The notes under the pieces are model-generated. The model saw only the letters and a list, made by a program, of their open reading frames with translations. It did not search any database and was not told the origin of the DNA. The translations under genes were made by a program, and so were the position numbers. From positions 1 to 9,757 of the forward strand of contig CALBME010000156.1 in the NCBI GenBank assembly GCA_937896295.1: 9,757 nucleotides of DNA, written 5' to 3'. This document shows, one piece after another, positions 1-6,489 of this stretch (positions are counted from its first letter, which is position 1; each line of letters opens with the position of its first letter). This stretch comes from an uncultured Micavibrio sp. (lineage in GTDB: Bacteria > Pseudomonadota > Alphaproteobacteria > Micavibrionales > UBA1664).

Positions 1-1
1 C

Positions 2-229
2 GTGATGTGGCCGCTGGCGGCGCTGACCTTTGCCGCGCTGGACCCCGGCCTGTTCACGCCCGAGGTGCACAGCCTGATCCTGGTCCTGTCCATGGCACCG
101 GTGGCCGCCAACCTGCCTGCCTATGCTGCGGCCAATAACGCACCCATCCGCGATGCGGCCATGCTGGTTCTGGTATCCACCGTTTTTGCCATCCTTGCCA
201 TTCCGCTGGTCCTGCCACGCTTTTTATGA
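2..229 (+). CDS. C-terminal fragment of a membrane transporter, probably AEC (auxin efflux carrier) family
   Basis: The reading frame is open from the left edge, so the real start lies outside the window and only the last ~75 residues are visible. They are strongly hydrophobic, with segments around residues 28-45 and 52-72 that look like two membrane helices; the part before residue 20 is also apolar. The stretch reading LSMAPVAANLPAYAAANNA followed by a helix ending in IPLVLPRFL resembles the C-terminal two helices of AEC-family permeases. There, a P-x-A-A-N motif precedes a loop with a pseudo-substrate-like Y/A pattern and a final helix rich in L/P. Those proteins export or import small organic anions across the inner membrane. 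The substrate cannot be judged from this fragment. Another polytopic permease family remains possible. The stop (TGA, 227-229) is 104 bases before the next gene, on the same strand. Confidence 0.5.
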   Translation: MMWPLAALTFAALDPGLFTPEVHSLILVLSMAPVAANLPAYAAANNAPIRDAAMLVLVSTVFAILAIPLVLPRFL

Positions 230-230
230 G

Positions 231-260
231 CCCAAAACCGCCCAAAAGCGCCAAAATGCC
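231..260. repeat. Three imperfect tandem decamers in the intergenic region
   Basis: Immediately after the transporter stop codon, three consecutive ten-base units read CCCAAAACCG, CCCAAAAGCG and CCAAAATGCC. The first two differ at one base and the third is diverged and shifted by one. The units sit about 70 bases before the penicillin-binding protein start. They could be a short binding-site array or simple slippage sequence; nothing else supports a function. Confidence 0.4.
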
Positions 261-333
261 TTAATAATGACTCAAAGACGGGCCGAAAGACTCTTGTTTT
301 CACCCCGTAATTTCAGCATGTTGGGGGCCAAAT

Positions 334-2367
334 ATGGCCAGAAGACACAGATCCGATTTTGATGATGAACCCCAGCGCCACGGCGTAATCGCCACGGCGT
401 TCAAGTGGCTTTGCGTGCTTGCGATCTGGGGTGGCATCGTCCTGTCCGGCGTCTTGCTGTGGTACGGCAAGGACCTGATCGCGCTGACCAAGAAATCCAA
501 CTTCGAACGCAAGCGTTCGGTGGTCGTCCTGGCGATGGACGGACAGACCGTGCTTGCCACATATGGCGAGACGTCGGGCACACGCGTCAAGGTACAGGAC
601 CTGCCCGATTACGTGGGCAATGCCGTGCTGGCGATCGAAGACCGCCGTTTTCATTATCACTTTGGGGTCGACCCCATCGGCCTCCTGCGCGCGGCTGTCA
701 CGAACTTCACCAGCGGCCGCGTCGTTCAGGGTGGATCGACGATTACACAACAGCTGGCCAAAAACCTGTTCCTGAAACCTGAACGCACGTTCAAACGCAA
801 AATTCAGGAAGCCATTCTGGCCGTCTGGCTCGAGACTAAATACACCAAGGAAGAAATTCTGACCGCTTATCTGAACCGCGTGTATTTCGGTTCTGGCGCA
901 TACGGCATCGACGCGGCGGCGCGCGTGTATTTCGACAAACCCGCCACGCAGCTGACACTGGAAGAAGCTGCGATGCTGGCAGGGCTGCTCAAGGCGCCGG
1001 CGCGGCTTTCGCCCGACAACAATCCGGACAAGGCCCTCAACCGCATGAACATGGTGCTGGCCGCCATGGAAGACGGCGGATTCATCGAAAGCAAAAAGAA
1101 AATCAAGGAAGCAACAGGCGGACAGCCTGTGCCGCCGCGCAAACCCATCAACCTGCATGACAGCAATACGGGCAATCGTTACTTCGCTGACTGGGTGCTG
1201 GACCGCGCGAATGATCTGGTCGGCGTGTCGGGCGCGGACCTGACTATCGTGTCGACTATCGATCCCAAGCTGCAGCGCGCGACGGCGGATGCCGTGCGCA
1301 ATTCCATCGACCAGTTTTTCAAGATGGACCCGGCCAAGCAGCCGCAGGCGGCTGTCGTTGCAATGGAACGCGACGGTGCCATCCGCGCAATGGTCGGCGG
1401 ACGCAATTACCGCGATTCCCAGTTCAACCGCGCGACGCAGGCGATGCGCCAGCCCGGTTCAGCCTTCAAGGCATTCGTTTATCTGGCGGCCCTTGAAAAG
1501 GGTGTGATGCCCGGCGACCCCATCATGGATGCCCCCGTCAACCTGGCCGGCTATACGCCCACCAACCATGACGGCCAGTATCATGGCGAAGTCCCGATGA
1601 CATCGGCCTTTGCGCTGTCGCTCAATGCCGCCACCGTCAACCTGGCCGCGAATGTCGGTATTGCGGCGGTTGTCGACACCGCGCAGCGCGCCGGCATCGT
1701 TTCCGACCTGATGCCGACCTACAGCCTTGCACTGGGCGCATCCGAAGTCACCCCGCTGGAAATGGCGACTGCCTACAACACCATCGCCAGCTACGGCGTT
1801 CCGACCGTGCCGTACGGCATCATCAGCATTCGCGATGGCAATAACGACACAGTCTACAAACACGAAAGCATTCAGGAATCTCCGGTTCTGGACCCGGTTG
1901 CGTGCCGCAAGCTTCTGGCCATGATGCAGGAAGTTGTCTTCCGCGGCACCGGCGGCCGCGCCTATCCCGGCTTTGCCGTCGCGGGCAAGACCGGCACGTC
2001 GTCCGATTACCGCGATACGTGGTTCATGGGGGTTTCACCCGTCATCACGGCGGCGGTCTGGGTCGGTTATGACGACAACCGCCCAATGAGCAAACAGTAC
2101 GGCGGCAACGCACCGGCCGATATTTTCCGCCAGGTCGCGACGGTGGCGCAGGAAGGCCGCGAGATCACCGCGCTGACCAACGAAAACCCGTATGCGGTCG
2201 GTATCGGCACCGCCATTTCCAACAATCTGGGGGGCGTGTTCAACCGCCTGTTCGGTGAAGATGGACAGGCGCAACCCCTGCCCGCCGCACAGCAGCCCAG
2301 CATGTACGTGGCGCCCGAACGCCGCGCCCGTCCCATTCTGGACGGACCCGCCGGCTTCAACGATTAA
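334..2367 (+). CDS. mrcA: Class A penicillin-binding protein (PBP1A-like bifunctional transglycosylase/transpeptidase)
   Basis: This inner-membrane enzyme polymerises lipid II into glycan strands and cross-links the peptides in the periplasm. After a short basic cytoplasmic tail there is one membrane anchor (about residues 21-45). The GT51 glycosyltransferase domain (about 70-240) shows EDRRFHYHFGVDP with catalytic Glu102, GGSTITQQLAKNLF (133-146), a QEAILAVWLE segment (158-167) with second-motif Glu159, and YLNRVYFG (179-186). The transpeptidase domain (about 300-610) has the Ser nucleophile in SAFK (Ser376, Lys379), SLN (429-431) and KTGTS (552-556). All hallmark residues are present, so it should be active. 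At 677 residues it is shorter than E. coli PBP1a, with little room for an extra domain between the two catalytic parts. The ATG follows a GGGGG run (323-327) at six bases. The name mrcA is by family only; several class A paralogues can coexist in one genome. Confidence 0.93.
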   Translation: MARRHRSDFDDEPQRHGVIATAFKWLCVLAIWGGIVLSGVLLWYGKDLIALTKKSNFERKRSVVVLAMDGQTVLATYGETSGTRVKVQDLPDYVGNAVLAIEDRRFHYHFGVDPIGLLRAAVTNFTSGRVVQGGSTITQQLAKNLFLKPERTFKRKIQEAILAVWLETKYTKEEILTAYLNRVYFGSGAYGIDAAARVYFDKPATQLTLEEAAMLAGLLKAPARLSPDNNPDKALNRMNMVLAAMEDGGFIESKKKIKEATGGQPVPPRKPINLHDSNTGNRYFADWVLDRANDLVGVSGADLTIVSTIDPKLQRATADAVRNSIDQFFKMDPAKQPQAAVVAMERDGAIRAMVGGRNYRDSQFNRATQAMRQPGSAFKAFVYLAALEKGVMPGDPIMDAPVNLAGYTPTNHDGQYHGEVPMTSAFALSLNAATVNLAANVGIAAVVDTAQRAGIVSDLMPTYSLALGASEVTPLEMATAYNTIASYGVPTVPYGIISIRDGNNDTVYKHESIQESPVLDPVACRKLLAMMQEVVFRGTGGRAYPGFAVAGKTGTSSDYRDTWFMGVSPVITAAVWVGYDDNRPMSKQYGGNAPADIFRQVATVAQEGREITALTNENPYAVGIGTAISNNLGGVFNRLFGEDGQAQPLPAAQQPSMYVAPERRARPILDGPAGFND

Positions 2368-2380
2368 TTTTAGAAATTAA
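2364..2380. repeat. AT-only perfect inverted repeat between convergent stop codons
   Basis: The sequence TTAATTT-TAG-AAATTAA has seven-base arms that pair perfectly. It overlaps the TAA stop of the penicillin-binding protein and lies just before the TGA (2389-2387) of the convergent HPt-like gene. The stem contains no G-C pair, and no U-tract follows it in either direction (A-rich on the + side, TCG on the - side), so it is not a canonical intrinsic terminator. It is the only structure in the 19-base gap between the two convergent genes. Confidence 0.45.
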
Positions 2381-2386
2381 AAAAGA

Positions 2387-2911
2387 TCAGCCTTTAACGG
2401 CGGCGGCCTGCTTGTCGTAGTACCGCTTGCAGGCGGCACGGATTTCCTGAAGGAAAACCTGTCCATACTCGTTTGTCTCGTCGGTGATCTTCATATCCAG
2501 CAAAGTGCGCGCGACACGCAGATAAGCGCCGATGATGTCGATCACATCCTTGTCGAATTTGCGCACATCCTCAAGGAATGTCAGCAGGAAGGCGGATACG
2601 CGGCACAACATCATCTGGCGGAACATGCCCGAAGTAGCCTTGATGTTCATCAGCGCACGAGTGATTGGCGGTAAAAACTGCTCCCGGTCGTAGCTTAGGT
2701 TTTTCGCCTCGCCCAGGGCCGTCTCGATTTCATCGAGCGCATGGCGCAGGTCGGGGGTGACATCGACATCGACCTGATCCAGATAGGATTGCACCTTGCT
2801 CACCGCCTCGGGGTCCAGATGACCGGTGCCGACCTTTTGCTGCAATTCGAAATCAGCCTTGAAATAACGCGGCGGGTTCGCGCGATAGCCGTATTTGTCT
2901 TTCTTGGACAT
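2387..2911 (-). CDS. Small HPt-like protein lacking the phospho-accepting histidine
   Basis: A soluble 174-residue protein with no signal peptide or membrane segment. The N-terminal part has a PP-containing basic/aromatic stretch, then LQQKVGTGHLDPEAVSKVQS (23-42). The C-terminal half looks all-helical. From memory, this N-terminus (PP, then K-V-G, then LDPxxxxxxx) followed by a helical bundle matches alphaproteobacterial HPt-like proteins whose core reads about HDLKGQGxxFGY and then LCRFLE. Here the aligned segment is MNIKATSGMF (88-97) followed by AFLLTFLED (107-115), so Met88 stands where the histidine would be. If the alignment holds, the protein cannot accept phosphate in the usual way and may instead bind or sequester a receiver domain. 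Its start codon overlaps the stop of the upstream response regulator (TAATG), which implies translational coupling and a shared job. Coding status is secure; the HPt relationship is inference. Confidence 0.75.
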   Translation of the reverse strand: MSKKDKYGYRANPPRYFKADFELQQKVGTGHLDPEAVSKVQSYLDQVDVDVTPDLRHALDEIETALGEAKNLSYDREQFLPPITRALMNIKATSGMFRQMMLCRVSAFLLTFLEDVRKFDKDVIDIIGAYLRVARTLLDMKITDETNEYGQVFLQEIRAACKRYYDKQAAAVKG

Positions 2912-3402
2912 TATTCTGCCTCCTGCCGGCGTTCCGAGCCGGAATAATCCTGCGAACTGCGGCGGCGGCGATCGGGGCCAAAGAATTCATTCGTTTCCAC
3001 GAAATCACGCGGCGCGTCGATCACATAGGCGATGCGGCGGCCCAGCTCGTTGGCGGTAAAGGGTTTGACCAGAAATTCGGTAACGCCGCGGTCGCGCGCC
3101 GCGCTGACCCGGGCGCCGGCAGCGTATCCGGTCATCATGATGACCGGGACGTTGCGTTTGGGCGACATGGAATGACGGCGGATCCATTCGACCAGTTCAA
3201 GGCCGTCCACCGGCTCCATCTCCCAGTCGGTGATGACGATATCGGGGCGTTCCTTGGTAAAGACCTGAAAGGCGGCCTCGCCATTGCGGGCCTGAAAGAC
3301 GTGCCCCACGCCCAGCAGCTTGAGCGCGTTGACCATGACCTCAAGCATGGGAGGCGAATCCTCCACCACCAGAATTGTCAGTTTTTCGAAACGGTACGGC
3401 AT
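2911..3402 (-). CDS. Single-domain response regulator (receiver/CheY-like) with basic Arg-rich tail
   Basis: The receiver fold occupies about residues 7-128 and no DNA-binding or enzymatic output domain follows. Acidic pair Glu14-Asp15, phospho-acceptor Asp59 in ITDWEM, the conserved Thr91 in MMTGY and Lys113 in FLVKPF are all present, so phosphorylation should work. A tail of about 30 residues carries two basic repeats, FGPDRRRR (141-148) and GSERR (155-159). I recall similar tails in other alphaproteobacterial stand-alone receivers, and they may be docking segments. The protein should be a cytoplasmic phospho-relay or switch protein. It is transcribed with the HPt-like gene directly downstream, and its TAA stop shares one base with that gene's ATG. 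No sensor kinase is encoded in the window. The start at 3402 has no strong ribosome binding site. It is kept because the receiver's first beta strand begins at residue 8. Confidence 0.9.
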   Translation of the reverse strand: MPYRFEKLTILVVEDSPPMLEVMVNALKLLGVGHVFQARNGEAAFQVFTKERPDIVITDWEMEPVDGLELVEWIRRHSMSPKRNVPVIMMTGYAAGARVSAARDRGVTEFLVKPFTANELGRRIAYVIDAPRDFVETNEFFGPDRRRRSSQDYSGSERRQEAE

Positions 3403-3526
3403 GAAACCCGGGCAGTCTTAGTCCAAAAGCCCCGGCAGGGTATCATAAATTCGCACGCTGCTCAAAGACCGCCGGGGGGGATTCGGCCTGGCCTTCGGGC
3501 GGCGGCGGTTGGCGCACTTAAAGCGT

Positions 3527-3967
3527 TCAGACGCGGATGACCTCGCTGTCGGGCCGGTCCTGTTTGCGGGCCAGCGGCGACAGGGCGTATAAATCCTCAC
3601 CCAGCGCGGCCCAGTGATGCGCCAGCGCCGTATAGGACGCGGGCATGGTGCGCAAAGGGCGGCCCCGGACCAGCGTCGCGTCGACATGGTCGAGGAAGTC
3701 GCCCGGAAACGCCAGCCGCGGCGCCATCAGGCCCATATCGACCAGCACGCGGCTGACATAGGCGTCCGAGTTGTCGGTAGCGTCGGCAGTGCGGTGAATG
3801 GCGGTCATGATGCGCACCTCCATACGGCGCGAGGGCCCTTCCCGCAGGGCGCGGATAAAGGTCATGTAAATATCACGTTCGGTGGGGCCGGCATTTTCCG
3901 GCAGACACGGCAGGATGGTGGCCGTGTGGGCGATGCTTCTGGTCGGCGATAACAAAGTGGTGGTCAT
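3527..3967 (-). CDS. Hypothetical 146-residue protein, function unknown
   Basis: I do not recognise this protein. The frame is open to an ATG at 4009, but the internal ATG at 3967 (MTTTLLSPTR...) is preferred because AAAGGAG stands seven bases before it on the coding strand. It has no signal peptide, membrane helix, zinc-type cysteine cluster or nucleotide-binding loop. A single Cys sits in a CLPEN segment near the N-terminus. The middle (about residues 25-60) looks helical and charged, with ERDIYMTFIRALREGPSRRM, and the C-terminal third is mixed helical with ASYTALAHHWAALGEDLYAL. It lies alone between rnhA (118 bases upstream on the same strand) and the response regulator gene (124 bases downstream). 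It could be a separate transcription unit. The good ribosome binding site and the alphaproteobacterial-looking codon use support a real gene. Homology is unknown. Confidence 0.7.
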   Translation of the reverse strand: MTTTLLSPTRSIAHTATILPCLPENAGPTERDIYMTFIRALREGPSRRMEVRIMTAIHRTADATDNSDAYVSRVLVDMGLMAPRLAFPGDFLDHVDATLVRGRPLRTMPASYTALAHHWAALGEDLYALSPLARKQDRPDSEVIRV

Positions 3968-3974
3968 TGGGTGA

Positions 3975-3981
3975 CTCCTTT
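3975..3981 (-). promoter_or_regulatory. Strong Shine-Dalgarno sequence that sets the start of the hypothetical gene
   Basis: On the minus strand AAAGGAG is followed by seven bases and then the ATG at 3967. It is the best ribosome binding site in the window, and it argues against the in-frame upstream ATG at 4009, which would give 14 extra residues (MQGQEKPAKQRSHP). Confidence 0.75.
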
Positions 3982-4084
3982 GCTTGGCGGGTTTTTCTTG
4001 CCCTTGCACAAAGCATCGCGCCCAAACCCTTAACGGAATCTGAATCCGGCCTCCATGGCCTCAGCCGCCTGTGGATAATATCTG

Positions 4085-4525
4085 CTAACGCTTTGGAACA
4101 GCGTTACGCGCCAGTTCATCGACCAATTCGTTTTCGACATGGCCGGCATGGCCTTTGACCCATTCCCAGCGCACGTCATGGGGTTTCAGGGCCGCATTGA
4201 GTCGTTCCCAAAGGTCCTGATTCTTGACCTGTTTGCGGTCCGCCGTTTTCCAGCCCTTGGCCAGCCAGCCGCGCATATACTTCGTAATGCCGTCCATCAC
4301 GTATTTGCTGTCGGTGAAAATCGTGACCTTGCACGGTTTTTTAAGCGCTTCCAGCCCTGCGATCGCGGCCATCAGTTCCATGCGGTTGTTGGTGGTCAAA
4401 ACCTCGCCACCACTTAAGGTCAGTTCCGTTTTCTTTTCCGCGCCGTGATAACGCAGCAATGCGCCCCAGCCGCCGGGGCCCGGATTGCCCGAACACGCGC
4501 CATCGGTAAAAATTTCTACAGCCAT
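4085..4525 (-). CDS. rnhA: Ribonuclease HI
   Basis: This cytoplasmic endonuclease cuts the RNA strand of RNA-DNA hybrids, removing replication primers and R-loops. The 146 residues cover a complete type 1 RNase H fold. The metal-binding carboxylates are all visible: Asp8 in FTDGACSGNPGPGGWG, Glu50 in NNRMELMAA, Asp72 in FTDSKYV and Asp136 in ENELVDELA. The catalytic His126 lies in VKGHAGH. The basic handle helix segment (about residues 82-103, GWLAKGWKTADRKQVKNQDL) of the E. coli type is present. The length is close to the E. coli enzyme (155 residues). It is the last gene of the ispH-thrB-rnhA cluster. Its ATG (4525-4523) lies inside the end of thrB, which overlaps it by ten bases. No good ribosome binding site is visible, so translation is probably coupled to thrB. 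Confidence 0.97.
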   Translation of the reverse strand: MAVEIFTDGACSGNPGPGGWGALLRYHGAEKKTELTLSGGEVLTTNNRMELMAAIAGLEALKKPCKVTIFTDSKYVMDGITKYMRGWLAKGWKTADRKQVKNQDLWERLNAALKPHDVRWEWVKGHAGHVENELVDELARNAVPKR

Positions 4526-5433
4526 GAATTATGCGCCTGCAATTTTGCGAAGTATTCCATCGGATCGTGCTTTGTCACCTGCGCGCCGCTTTCGGTGAAG
4601 AACCAGTCATACAGGCGCGTGAGCAGGATGCGCAAAGCCGCGGCCCTGCGCAAGGCAGGAAATGCCGCGCGTTCGGCGGCGTTCAGCGGGCGGATTTTCT
4701 GGTATGCGTCGACCAGCGCGCGGATATGATCGTCAACGGGCTGGTTCTTTGTATTGAAGCACCATGCGTTCATCGTGATGGCAAGATCGTAAGCATAGGG
4801 CGCGGTGCAAGCGAAATAGAAATCGATGACGCCGGACAGGCGCCCCTTTTCGAAAAAGGCATTATCGCGGAACAGGTCGGCGTGGATCGCGCCGTTGGGC
4901 AGGCTTTTCCAGTCGATGGCCTGAGCATCATGCAGCGCCTGTTCGATGGCCTCAGACGTGGCGGGGTCGATTTCATTGCGCAGCGCATTGAACAGCGTGC
5001 CCCATTCCGGCGGGCCGACGGGATTTTCGCGGATACGCACAAAATTAGCGGACGCCTTGTGCATCGTGGCCAGCACTGTGCCGATCTGGGTGCAGATGCC
5101 GGGCGTGGTTTCGGAGGCGTAGATGCTTTTACCTTCCAGGAACGTGATCACCGCGGCGGGCTTGCCCGCGATTTCACCCTGCGCCATCACATTGGGAACG
5201 ACGATTCCCGCCGCGGCCAGATGTTTCATGTAGGAAAAGATAAACGGCAGGTCGCCCACGGGGGTGCGTTTTTCAACCAGTGTCAGGATGTATTTCCCGG
5301 TGGTGGTGGTCAGCAGGTAGTTGGTGTTCTCAACCCCCTGCGTAATGCCTTCATGGCTGACGTAGTCGCCCAGAGGATGGGCGCGCAGAAACGCTTTGAC
5401 CTGCTCTGGGTCGATGCGGGTGTAGACAGCCAT
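4516..5433 (-). CDS. thrB: Homoserine kinase, aminoglycoside-phosphotransferase fold
   Basis: The enzyme phosphorylates L-homoserine with ATP to O-phospho-L-homoserine in the threonine branch of the aspartate pathway, in the cytoplasm. It belongs to the APH/ChoK-like kinase fold, not the GHMP family of enteric ThrB. Typical features are GITQGVENTNYLL (29-41) as the nucleotide loop, LTLVEKR (50-56), the catalytic loop IHADLFRDN (183-191) with Asp186, and the metal-binding Asp204 in IDFYFAC (203-209), followed by NAWCF (222-226). The 305 residues match this family's usual size. It starts ten bases after the ispH stop and overlaps rnhA by ten bases at the end, so the three genes look like one operon. 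No strong ribosome binding site precedes the ATG. No other threonine-pathway gene is in the window. Confidence 0.95.
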   Translation of the reverse strand: MAVYTRIDPEQVKAFLRAHPLGDYVSHEGITQGVENTNYLLTTTTGKYILTLVEKRTPVGDLPFIFSYMKHLAAAGIVVPNVMAQGEIAGKPAAVITFLEGKSIYASETTPGICTQIGTVLATMHKASANFVRIRENPVGPPEWGTLFNALRNEIDPATSEAIEQALHDAQAIDWKSLPNGAIHADLFRDNAFFEKGRLSGVIDFYFACTAPYAYDLAITMNAWCFNTKNQPVDDHIRALVDAYQKIRPLNAAERAAFPALRRAAALRILLTRLYDWFFTESGAQVTKHDPMEYFAKLQAHNSWL

Positions 5434-5443
5434 GACTTAAAGG

Positions 5444-6400
5444 TTAGGCAACTTCCAACTGGCGCGGAAGGCGGAAAGTGACGTTTTCCTCGCGGATCGT
5501 GACCACGTCCAGCGTCACGTTGTAACGCTGGCGGATGGCTTCGACCACCTCGTCCACCAGAACGTCGGGGGCGGAAGCGCCGGCGGTCAGGCCCAGCGTT
5601 TTTATGTCGCCAAGCCAGTCCCAGTCGATATCGGCCGCACGCTGGATCAGCGTGGCCTTGGGCGTGCCGTAATTTCGTGCCACTTCCACCAGACGGTTGG
5701 AATTGGATGAGTTCGGCGCCCCGATGACCAGCAGCGCGTCGATCCGCGCGGCAATGGCCTTGACCGCCTCCTGGCGGTTGGTGGTGGCGTAACAGATGTC
5801 TTCACGACCGGGACCGGTGATTTTGGGGAAACGTTTCTTGAGCGCCTCGACCACCTGCGCCGTGTCATCAACGGACAGGGTCGTCTGGGTGGCATAAGCC
5901 AGCGCGTCTTCGTTCTGGACGACCAGATTTTCGACGTCTGCGACATTTTCGACCAGGATGACCGCCCCTTCCGGCAACTGGCCCATGGTGCCGAAGACTT
6001 CGGGGTGGCCGGCATGGCCGACCAGAATCACCTGCCGGCCGTCGCGGGCATGGCGCTGGGCTTCGTTATGGACCTTGGTCACCAGGGGACAGGTGGCGTC
6101 GATCGCAAACATATTGCGGTTTTTGGCGTCGTCATGAACGGCCCGGGCCACGCCATGGGCCGAAAAGACGACCGGGCGGTCCGTATGGTTTTCAGGGATT
6201 TCGGAAAGTTCCTCGACGAAAATGGCCCCTTTGTCCCGCAGGGCGTCGACCACGTACTTGTTATGCACAATTTCGTGACGCACGTAGACGGGCGCCCCAA
6301 AACGTTCCAGAGCACGCTCAACAATCTGTATGGCGCGGTCCACACCGGCGCAGAAACCCCGGGGTGCGGCCAAAAGGAGGGTAAGGTCCTTCTTGTCCAT
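5444..6400 (-). CDS. ispH: 4-hydroxy-3-methylbut-2-enyl diphosphate reductase (IspH/LytB)
   Basis: The enzyme carries out the last step of the MEP isoprenoid pathway, reducing HMBPP to isopentenyl and dimethylallyl diphosphate in the cytoplasm with an iron-sulfur cluster. The three cluster-ligating cysteines are present: Cys17 in PRGFCAGV, Cys104 in DATCPLV and Cys203 in DICYATTNRQ. His46 (IVHN), His82 (FSAHGV) and His132 with Glu134 (GHPEV) match the diphosphate-binding and proton-donor residues, and the substrate-binding NSSNS motif is at 230-234. The 318 residues match the E. coli enzyme (316). It is the first gene of a minus-strand cluster with thrB and rnhA. The 89-base gap to the divergent lipoprotein gene should hold its promoter. 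I could not identify a clear -35/-10 pair or ribosome binding site there. Confidence 0.97.
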   Translation of the reverse strand: MDKKDLTLLLAAPRGFCAGVDRAIQIVERALERFGAPVYVRHEIVHNKYVVDALRDKGAIFVEELSEIPENHTDRPVVFSAHGVARAVHDDAKNRNMFAIDATCPLVTKVHNEAQRHARDGRQVILVGHAGHPEVFGTMGQLPEGAVILVENVADVENLVVQNEDALAYATQTTLSVDDTAQVVEALKKRFPKITGPGREDICYATTNRQEAVKAIAARIDALLVIGAPNSSNSNRLVEVARNYGTPKATLIQRAADIDWDWLGDIKTLGLTAGASAPDVLVDEVVEAIRQRYNVTLDVVTIREENVTFRLPRQLEVA

Positions 6401-6489
6401 GCGCGCAACATAAGGCAGACTTTGCTGAATTGCTACCGGGCTGATTCTGGGCCGCTAATCGACTGTTTTTAAAGGTAAGGTTTTCTCCC

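Noticed and set aside
313..1158. Long open frame (281 codons) on the minus strand inside the penicillin-binding protein gene
   Set aside because: It is antisense to conserved catalytic motifs, has no recognisable domain and has His/Arg/Gly-rich composition typical of a mirror frame in GC-rich coding DNA.
3468..3509. Possible stem (ACCGCCG pairing with CGGCGGT) downstream of the hypothetical gene, with a G7 run in the loop
   Set aside because: The loop is 28 bases and only a weak CTTT follows the stem on the minus strand, so it does not qualify as a terminator.
3968..4009. Upstream ATG at 4009 as start of the hypothetical gene (160 residues)
   Set aside because: The strong AAAGGAG at 3981-3975 lies inside that extension and fits the ATG at 3967.
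4531..5481. Open frame of 316 codons on the plus strand opposite thrB
   Set aside because: The thrB motifs are unambiguous on the other strand, and this frame reads as a low-complexity shadow without a start site or family resemblance.
6401..6489. Search for paired promoter boxes in the divergent ispH/lipoprotein gap
   Set aside because: Promoters must be here, but no hexamer pair with good match and spacing stood out, so none is called.
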